Shown here piece by piece: positions 6,341 to 11,520 of a stretch of 13,360 nt of DNA. The translations under genes were made by a program, and so were the position numbers. The notes beneath the pieces are model-generated. The model was not told the DNA's origin. It worked only from the letters and a program-made list of their open reading frames with translations, and did no database searches. The DNA is from Vulcanimicrobiota bacterium (GTDB lineage: Bacteria; Vulcanimicrobiota; Vulcanimicrobiia; Vulcanimicrobiales; Vulcanimicrobiaceae): the NCBI GenBank assembly GCA_027306845.1, contig DAHUYY010000028.1, positions 1-13,360 on the forward strand, written 5' to 3'. How positions within the stretch are numbered: position 1 is the first letter of the stretch; each line of letters begins with the position of its first letter.

Positions 6341-7414
6341 ATGGCCGAACTCTTCTCGCTCGCGGTCGATGCGCGGGTCGTTGCAACCGATAGCCGCGGC
6401 ATCGGGCGATACGCCCGTGCGATCCTTCGCCGCATCGTCGGCCACGAGGATATCGCGCTCACGCTTCTGCTTCCCGAGCGCCTTCCGTGGCTCCGCAAGC
6501 GCAGCCTCGCAGCGGCGATCGGTTCGTCGCGCTTTCGCGTAGCGAGCAGGGCGCCGGCCGACACGCAACTCCTCTGGCACCCGGCGAATGGCGCGTTCTT
6601 TTCCGCGCCGGGGGTGCCGTCGGTCGCTACGATCCACGATGCGGTTCCGTTCCGCTTTCCCAACCCCGATCTCGCCGCGCGCGAACGCGAACGAACGCCC
6701 TTCCTCCGCTCGGCACGTGAGGCCGCGCACTTTATCGCCGTCTCGCATTTCGGCGCGTCGGAGTTGAACGATGCGCTCGGCATTGCGCCGGATCGCATCG
6801 AGGTCATTCCGCACGGTGTCGAAGGCAGCTTCACGCCCGGCGAACCCGGTGCGCTTCCCGGCTCGCTGCGCGCGGGCGAGTACCTCCTTTTCGTCGGCGA
6901 TCCCGTCACCGAACCGCGAAAGAATTTCCCCTTGCTCGCAAGCGCGCATACGCGCGCATTTCCGAGCGGCTCGCCGCCGATCGCCATCGTCGGCCCGCGC
7001 GCGGCGGAGTGCGCCGCATCGTGCTACATCGGCGAACTTCGCGACGATATCCGCACGAGCGAGAACACCGCACTGCGCTCGCTCTATCGCGGCGCGCGAG
7101 CGCTCTGCGTGCCGTCGTTTCATGAAACCTTCGGCATGCCGGGAATCGAAGCGATGGCCTGCGGAACGCCGGTCCTCGCCTCGCAGGCAAGTTGCTTGCC
7201 GGAGATCTACGGCGATGCCGCGTGCTTCGCGGCGCCCGAGGATGCGCGGGAATGGAGTGAGGCTCTGCGACGAATCGTCGCCGATGACACGTATCGCGCC
7301 GAGCTGCGCACACGCGGCCTCGCGCAAGCCGCGCGATACAACTGGGAGCGAAGCGCGCAGTCGCACCTCGTGCTCTTCCGGCGTCTCGCCGCGAGCGCTC
7401 GGATCTCCGCATGA
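6341..7414 (+). CDS. GT4-family (GT-B fold) glycosyltransferase
   Basis: 357 aa, full length for a single GT4 enzyme. The N-terminal domain opens with LAVDARVVATDSRGIGRYAR, the glycine-rich acceptor-side start of this family. HDAVPF and RIEVIPHGVE follow before the linker. The C-terminal donor domain has LLFVGDP, the conserved R-K-N of EPRKNFPLL, and the E-x7-E motif in HETFGMPGIEAM (Glu codons at 7124-7126 and 7148-7150). It is predicted to transfer a sugar from a nucleotide-sugar donor with retention, as in cell-envelope glycan or exopolysaccharide synthesis; donor and acceptor cannot be told. No membrane segment is seen. No Shine-Dalgarno precedes the ATG, so the start is less sure or the transcript is leaderless. 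The stop overlaps the start of the NUDIX gene by 4 nt (ATGA), implying translational coupling. Confidence 0.9.
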   Translation: MAELFSLAVDARVVATDSRGIGRYARAILRRIVGHEDIALTLLLPERLPWLRKRSLAAAIGSSRFRVASRAPADTQLLWHPANGAFFSAPGVPSVATIHDAVPFRFPNPDLAARERERTPFLRSAREAAHFIAVSHFGASELNDALGIAPDRIEVIPHGVEGSFTPGEPGALPGSLRAGEYLLFVGDPVTEPRKNFPLLASAHTRAFPSGSPPIAIVGPRAAECAASCYIGELRDDIRTSENTALRSLYRGARALCVPSFHETFGMPGIEAMACGTPVLASQASCLPEIYGDAACFAAPEDAREWSEALRRIVADDTYRAELRTRGLAQAARYNWERSAQSHLVLFRRLAASARISA

Positions 7415-7905
7415 GCGGGCGCATTCACCGCGTTCACCTCGCCACCGGCCTGCTGCGGCGCGGCGATGCCGTGCTGCTCGTTGCGTCGCAATATGCGTAT
7501 CCGCGCGAACCGCTTTGGGGGCTTCCCGGCGGGCATCAACGGGGGCGCGAGTCGCTCGCACGGTGTGCCGAACGGGAGTGCTGCGAAGAGACCGGAATCG
7601 CCGTTCGCAGCGGCGAGCTGCTCTTTATCAGCGAGAGCTACGACGGAGATACGCAGTATCTCAACAGCACCTTCGCTATCGACGGGGATGGCATTCCACG
7701 CGTTCCCGAACGCGACGCGCGGGTCGTCGCCGTCGAGTTCGTTCCGATCGCCGATATCGCCGCGCGTATCGCCGTTGCGGTCGTGCGCGAGCCGCTCCTC
7801 GCCACGCTACGTAACCCCGGCGAACGCCGCTATTTTTTCTTCCCTTCGGCCGACGTCAGCGTCCGATACGGGCGGTCGCGCCAGTCGCGCGCCTCTAAAA
7901 CGTGA
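7411..7905 (+). CDS. NUDIX hydrolase
   Basis: 164 aa. A complete NUDIX box (G-x5-E-x7-R-E-x2-E-E-x-G-I) spans residues 41-63: GHQRGRESL continuing to RECCEETGI. The acidic REccEE residues bind the metals that cleave nucleoside-diphosphate-linked compounds. LLRRGDAVLLVASQ and PLWGLPGG before the box are typical of the fold. The substrate (an oxidised nucleotide, nucleotide-sugar or similar) cannot be read from the box. Coupling to the glycosyltransferase through a 4-nt overlap makes a nucleotide-sugar role possible but unproven. The last 25 codons overlap the convergent acetyltransferase gene (7830-7905). Confidence 0.9.
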   Translation: MSGRIHRVHLATGLLRRGDAVLLVASQYAYPREPLWGLPGGHQRGRESLARCAERECCEETGIAVRSGELLFISESYDGDTQYLNSTFAIDGDGIPRVPERDARVVAVEFVPIADIAARIAVAVVREPLLATLRNPGERRYFFFPSADVSVRYGRSRQSRASKT

Positions 7906-8411
7906 GAGGTGACATCGACGGGCTGCCCGCCGACCGTCGCTCCGCGCGGCAACGTTATATCGCGCGTGAAGCCCAATCGTTCGAGCACCGCGACCGACGC
8001 AAGATTTTGCGGAACGCAGTAGGCGCAAACGCGTTGTAGATGGGCGACGGCGAAGGCCTCGTCAAGCAATGCGCTCACCGCTTCGGTTGCATAGCCGCGG
8101 CCGCGAAACTCCGAGAGCAGCGTATAGCCGACCTCGCCTGCACCGGGTTCGCGTTCGGGGATCCGCAACGATATCCAGCCGGCGTTCTCGCCGCTCTCGC
8201 GCAGCACGACGAGCCATTCGTAGCGTCCGTGCTGCCCCGAGCCGAGATGCAGCGGGCGGCGCGCGACACTCTCCACGAAAGCCGTCAGTCGCAGCCCGGG
8301 AAGATCTTGGTACGAACGCAGATCTGCGGCCTGGAGAATCTGCCAGAGTTGGTCGGCATTGAGCGCGCTGACCGGCTCGAGCCGCAAACGTTCGGTGAGC
8401 ATTACCCGCAT
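7830..8411 (-). CDS. RimJ/RimL-type GNAT N-acetyltransferase
   Basis: 193 aa from the ATG at 8411; an in-frame ATG at 8402 is an equal alternative because neither has a clear Shine-Dalgarno. The N-terminus MLTERLRLEPVS is the hallmark opening of RimJ/RimL-like proteins. GEVGYTLLSEFRGRGYATEA carries the acetyl-CoA loop (R-G-R-G-Y-A), and CVPQNLASVAVLERLGF the conserved Asn and 'vLeklGF' end. These cytoplasmic enzymes acetylate N-terminal or side-chain amines of proteins or small molecules; the target here is unknown. The C-terminus (RTLTSAEGKKK) is encoded opposite the end of the NUDIX gene, with 76 nt of convergent overlap. It diverges from the DUF3465-like gene. Confidence 0.9.
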   Translation of the reverse strand: MRVMLTERLRLEPVSALNADQLWQILQAADLRSYQDLPGLRLTAFVESVARRPLHLGSGQHGRYEWLVVLRESGENAGWISLRIPEREPGAGEVGYTLLSEFRGRGYATEAVSALLDEAFAVAHLQRVCAYCVPQNLASVAVLERLGFTRDITLPRGATVGGQPVDVTSHVLEARDWRDRPYRTLTSAEGKKK

Positions 8412-8458
8412 CGAAGGAATCCCTTGTCGGCAGATCGGTCGCGCGTGAAGGTGGCTAC

Positions 8459-8464
8459 GGAGGG
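8459..8464 (+). promoter_or_regulatory. Shine-Dalgarno GGAGGG of the DUF3465-like gene
   Basis: GGAGGG ends 6 nt before the ATG at 8471. It supports that ATG as the true start and therefore a mature protein without an N-terminal signal peptide. It lies in the 59-bp divergent spacer shared with the RimJ/RimL-like gene. Confidence 0.65.
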
Positions 8465-8470
8465 TTCACG

Positions 8471-8806
8471 ATGATTCCGATAGCCACAGCTTACCACGCC
8501 GACGGTCGCTGCGAAGTTGCGTTCGCCGGGCGCGTCCTCGACGCACCGCACTTCTTCTTCGGCACGAAAACGCAGTGCGAGCACGAAGCGTTCGATGCAA
8601 GCACTGCAGCGGGCCCCGTCGAGATCGTCGACAACGTTGGGCTTGCGCCGCGCGTTCCGGTGCATCCGGGCGACCGCATCGAAGTACGCGGCGAGATGGT
8701 CCACGATAGCGACCGCACCGAGCCGATCGTGCATTGGACGCATCGCGATCCGGCGGGGCGACATATCGACGGCTTTATTCGCGTTCATGGCGAGACCTAT
8801 GCGTGA
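8471..8806 (+). CDS. Small DUF3465-like protein
   Basis: 111 aa. The run NVGLAPRVPVHPGDRIEVRG and the later PIVHWTHRDPAGRH with DGFIRVHGETYA match what I remember of DUF3465: a 'LAPRi..l..GD.v...GEy' strand pair followed by 'HWTHhDP.g.H..GwI.h.G..Y'. The conserved His residues of HWTHRDP and GRH look suited to metal or ligand binding, but the family has no known function. The N-terminal half (RVLDAPHFFFGTKTQ, HEAFDAST) is compatible with a small beta-barrel; that fold is my inference. No signal peptide or membrane segment is present, and the Shine-Dalgarno supports this start, so a cytoplasmic location is predicted. The stop overlaps the convergent membrane-protein gene by 10 nt. Confidence 0.75.
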   Translation: MIPIATAYHADGRCEVAFAGRVLDAPHFFFGTKTQCEHEAFDASTAAGPVEIVDNVGLAPRVPVHPGDRIEVRGEMVHDSDRTEPIVHWTHRDPAGRHIDGFIRVHGETYA

Positions 8807-9444
8807 CGCGCACGTTCGCGGGCTGCCGCGACGTCGCGCCGAAATTCGTCGGGGCCGAAATTCATAAAGGCGTTGAGAATCTCTTCATAGCGAGGGTCGA
8901 GCAACGAGCTGCTCTGCACTTCAAGGATGCCGTTCTTCGAGCGCGCCGGGTCGATCTTCATCGAATGATACTTCGCCGCCGTCGTCGCCCAAAAATGCGG
9001 GTTGCTAAAGACGATGGTCCGGCTTCCGCTCTTGCCGCCGACGCTCTGCTTCACCACGAGGGTGTAAATTGGATCCTCTTTCGAGCGCGGACTCTTGTTG
9101 GTAAGTTTCCAGAGCCCCTTCGTTTCGAGCGCCTCGAAGAAGAACGAGACGTTAAAGGTCGCATGCGGAGGCTGCGTCACCTTAACGAGCAAGCCTCCGT
9201 AGCTGCGCACTTCGTACCGGTATCTCGAGACCCCGTTGATATCGGTGATATGATAGCGCTCTTCGTAGATCGGCGGCTTTGGGTAGCGAATGGTCATCGT
9301 TAAATCGATCGTGCTCGGAGCGTGAGCGACACGAACGACGCCGTTCCAGCGATTCAGCTCGTCGGCGGCATAGAAATTCCAGCCCCAGATCACCAAGATC
9401 GTCGTAACGATCCCCATAAAAATCGCGAAACTATAGCGCCGCAT
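8797..9444 (-). CDS. Single-pass membrane protein of unknown function
   Basis: 215 aa. Two Arg residues near the start precede one hydrophobic stretch at about residues 5-26 (FAIFMGIVTTILVIWGW). This is a signal anchor, so the remaining 190 residues should face the outside. That part looks beta-rich: DLTMTIRYPKPP, RYEVRSYGGLLVKVTQ, NVSFFFEAL, IYTLVVKQS. It ends in a charged tail (FRRDVAAARERARHA). I recognise no family or catalytic motif. Its start overlaps the end of the RNase HI gene by 14 nt in a different frame, so the two are probably translated from one mRNA. Its 3' end overlaps the DUF3465-like gene. The gene is probably real: it is long, closely coupled and has a clean membrane anchor. 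Confidence 0.78.
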   Translation of the reverse strand: MRRYSFAIFMGIVTTILVIWGWNFYAADELNRWNGVVRVAHAPSTIDLTMTIRYPKPPIYEERYHITDINGVSRYRYEVRSYGGLLVKVTQPPHATFNVSFFFEALETKGLWKLTNKSPRSKEDPIYTLVVKQSVGGKSGSRTIVFSNPHFWATTAAKYHSMKIDPARSKNGILEVQSSSLLDPRYEEILNAFMNFGPDEFRRDVAAARERARHA

Positions 9445-9883
9445 CGGCTCGCTCGTTCTCCGAACGCTGCTGCGCGTCGAGGACCCGGTTCACCAGCGCA
9501 TCGGCGAGTTTGTTTTGCTTGCGCGGTACGTGCCCGATATCGACCCGATGGAAAGCCCGCAAGAGCTCGAGTGCTCGGCGATGGAGCGGTTGCAGCGCCG
9601 CGTTTTTTACGCGGTATTCCCCGAGGAGTTGCTTTACCACGAGTTCGGAATCGAGCCGCACCGTTAACTCCCGCACCCCGAGGCGCGCCGCCGCCTCGAG
9701 CCCCGCTAAAAGTCCGTTCCACTCGGCAACATTGTTCGTTGCATGACCGAGATAGCGAAAGGCCTCCTCGATCACCGCGCCGGCATCGTCGATGAGCACC
9801 GCCGCGCCTGCAGCTGGGCCTGGATTGCGGCGCGCACCGCCGTCGGCGAAGAGAGTCACGTGCTGGGGAACCTGAGAATCCAT
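9431..9883 (-). CDS. rnhA: Ribonuclease HI
   Basis: 150 aa, the usual size. It cleaves the RNA strand of RNA-DNA hybrids in the cytoplasm. The four acidic metal-binding residues are all present: Asp14 (FADGGARRNPGP), Glu54 (NNVAEWNGLLAGLEAA), Asp78 (VRLDSELVVKQL) and Asp128 (KQNKLADAL). The basic-protrusion helix of the E. coli enzyme is not evident. The ending, with HVPRKQNKLAD in place of the E. coli V-KGH-G loop, resembles the archaeal/YpdQ-like branch, so rnhA is used in the broad sense. No clear Shine-Dalgarno precedes the ATG at 9883. It is the first gene of a two-gene minus-strand unit with the membrane protein, and is divergent from the sulfotransferase-like gene across 82 bp. Confidence 0.9.
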   Translation of the reverse strand: MDSQVPQHVTLFADGGARRNPGPAAGAAVLIDDAGAVIEEAFRYLGHATNNVAEWNGLLAGLEAAARLGVRELTVRLDSELVVKQLLGEYRVKNAALQPLHRRALELLRAFHRVDIGHVPRKQNKLADALVNRVLDAQQRSENERADAAL

Positions 9884-9965
9884 ACAGGCTCGATTAGCCG
9901 AATCGTTACCGTTTTCCGGCTTTCCGCATCAGGAGCGGATCGCCATACGCTCGAAAGCGGGAGCA

Positions 9966-10994
9966 ATGATGGGGGAGCGCACGCTCGATCGCACGCTGCT
10001 GTTGCACGTCGGCACGCATAAAACCGGGACGAAGGCGCTTCAGGCGATGCTCGTGCTCAACCAGCAAGCCCTCGCAGCCCAGGGAATCATCGTTCCCCAT
10101 ACCGGTCGCGTTTATCAGAGCGCCGACTACGACACTCCCGGGCACCACGCCCTGGCGTGGGAGCTCGCCGCGCCACCGCCGTACCCCCTTCTCGACGGCG
10201 TCATCGAGGAGTTGCAATCGCTCTCCGCGCGTACCGCCGTCGTGAGCAGCGAGGAGTTCGGCCCCATCCACCATCGCATCGAAGCGATGTCGAAATTGCG
10301 AGCCGCGTTCGCCGACGCCGGCTATCGTACCGTCGTAGCTCTCTACCTACGCCCGCAGGCGCGATACGCCGAATCGATCTTCCAACAACACGTGCGCGAC
10401 CACCACGATCTCTCGTTCGCAGCGCTTATCGATGAGGTGCTCGACCGAGGTTACCGCGAGCGCGAGGATCGACGCTTCGAGTTTCAATATAGTCGAATGC
10501 TCGATTCCCTCACGGCGGCTTTCGGCGGCGAGAACATCGTGGTTCGTCCCTATCTTCCCGACCGCGGCCCGGAGTATCTCCACCGCGATTTTCTGCGCGT
10601 TCTCAGCATGCTTCATGGATCGCTCTCGATGGACTTCACCATGACGATTGCCAACGAAAGCTATACGTTGCGCGAGCTCCTTCACGCGCTCCGCAGCGCG
10701 CTCCGCGATGGCGAAGAGATCGACGAACGGGAGCTCGGCGCATTCATTCGCGAGAACGATCCACATTTTGACGAAAGCATGCTCGGCCACCGTTTTTTGT
10801 TGCTTCGCTATGAAGAAGCATCGGCATTCCTCGAACGATTTGCCGCCGATAACGCCCTCGTGGCCGCTCGCTCCGGCGCGCGGATACCCGTTCGTTCCGC
10901 GAGCGATCTACCGCCACCCGAGCACGCGATTTGGAGCGAAGCCGAGGTTCATCGCCGTCTCTTTGACGCGGCGTCGCGCGCGTGGCGCCGGTAG
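9966..10994 (+). CDS. Sulfotransferase-like P-loop protein
   Basis: 342 aa. The motif LLLHVGTHKTGTKALQAML near residues 11-29 is the 5'-phosphosulfate (PAPS) binding P-loop of bacterial sulfotransferase-like proteins (H-x-G-x-x-K-T-G-T). The next elements, AVVSSEEFG and YRTVVALYLRPQARYAESIF, match the '.lSsE.f' and 'iv.ylRpq...ieS.y.q' pattern of that group, the latter carrying the 3'-phosphate-binding Arg and Ser. The predicted role is sulfation of a glycan, lipid or small molecule with PAPS; the acceptor is unknown. Two ATGs are adjacent (9966 and 9969). The upstream GCGGGAG (9957-9963) sits better for the second, so the true protein may be one residue shorter. There is no signal peptide. 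It is monocistronic as seen here, and its stop codon lies inside a hairpin stem. Confidence 0.82.
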   Translation: MMGERTLDRTLLLHVGTHKTGTKALQAMLVLNQQALAAQGIIVPHTGRVYQSADYDTPGHHALAWELAAPPPYPLLDGVIEELQSLSARTAVVSSEEFGPIHHRIEAMSKLRAAFADAGYRTVVALYLRPQARYAESIFQQHVRDHHDLSFAALIDEVLDRGYREREDRRFEFQYSRMLDSLTAAFGGENIVVRPYLPDRGPEYLHRDFLRVLSMLHGSLSMDFTMTIANESYTLRELLHALRSALRDGEEIDERELGAFIRENDPHFDESMLGHRFLLLRYEEASAFLERFAADNALVAARSGARIPVRSASDLPPPEHAIWSEAEVHRRLFDAASRAWRR

Positions 10995-11027
10995 CGAGAC
11001 GGGACCCACAGCGGCCCCGCCTCGCTA
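10992..11027. terminator. Hairpin between convergent sulfotransferase-like and hsp20 genes
   Basis: TAGCGAGACGGG (10992-11003) pairs with CCCGCCTCGCTA (11016-11027) except for one A/C mismatch, with a 12-nt loop. The left arm begins with the stop codon of the sulfotransferase-like gene. The 55-bp convergent spacer holds little else, so a shared bidirectional terminator is the simplest reading. There is no T-run on either side. Confidence 0.55.
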
Positions 11028-11049
11028 TCGAAGGTAACGCCGACGCCCC

Positions 11050-11472
11050 CTAGCCTTCTTTGACCTCGATGCGTTTGGGCATGAGCGGCTTGATCGGCGT
11101 GAGCTCGACCTTCAGGACGCCTTTGTCGATGCTCGCCTTGACGGCGTTTGCATCGAGATCCTGCGGCAGCGTCACGGTTCGCGAAAACGAACCGCTGCGA
11201 ATCTCGCGGCGATGGTAGCGAGCGTCTTTCGTATCGCTCCGTTCGCTATGCGTACCGGAGAGCGAAACGGTATTGCCGCTCACTTCGACGTTGATATCCC
11301 GAGGTTCGAAACCCGGCGCCGCGAGTTCGACGACGAACTTCCCGTCCTTTTCGTAAAGGTCGAGTGGCGTCGCCCCGACGTAATTAAAGCGCGGGAACGT
11401 GAAATCGAGTAACGGCTCGAATACCTCGTCGATCGTGGCGATGTTTCCATTGCGCGGTTTGGTTAGTGACAT
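11050..11472 (-). CDS. Hsp20 family small heat-shock protein
   Basis: 140 aa, the normal size. It is an ATP-independent holdase chaperone that forms oligomers in the cytoplasm and keeps unfolding proteins soluble. The alpha-crystallin domain runs from about residue 36 to 130. It starts at PLDLYEKDGKFVVELAAPGF, includes REIRSGSFSRTVTLP, and ends in the conserved DKGVLKVELTPIKP. A C-terminal I-x-V (KRIEV) is the motif that docks onto a neighbouring subunit. An AAAGGAT lies about 9 nt before the ATG. It follows the PEP synthase gene by 48 bp on the same strand. Whether that gap holds its own promoter is unclear; I see neither a CIRCE element nor a convincing -35/-10 pair. Confidence 0.94.
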   Translation of the reverse strand: MSLTKPRNGNIATIDEVFEPLLDFTFPRFNYVGATPLDLYEKDGKFVVELAAPGFEPRDINVEVSGNTVSLSGTHSERSDTKDARYHRREIRSGSFSRTVTLPQDLDANAVKASIDKGVLKVELTPIKPLMPKRIEVKEG

Positions 11473-11520
11473 GATTGCCTATCCTTTCTTCTTGTCGAAT
11501 CTTATGAATCACTGAAATGT

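Noticed and set aside
6317..7561. Long antisense frame (414 aa) over the glycosyltransferase and NUDIX genes
   Set aside because: Arg/Ala-rich shadow composition with no motifs; the plus-strand genes carry complete family motifs.
9888..9905. Short inverted repeat in the RNase HI/sulfotransferase divergent spacer as an operator
   Set aside because: The arms are only about 5 bp (CGATT/AATCG), easily expected by chance.
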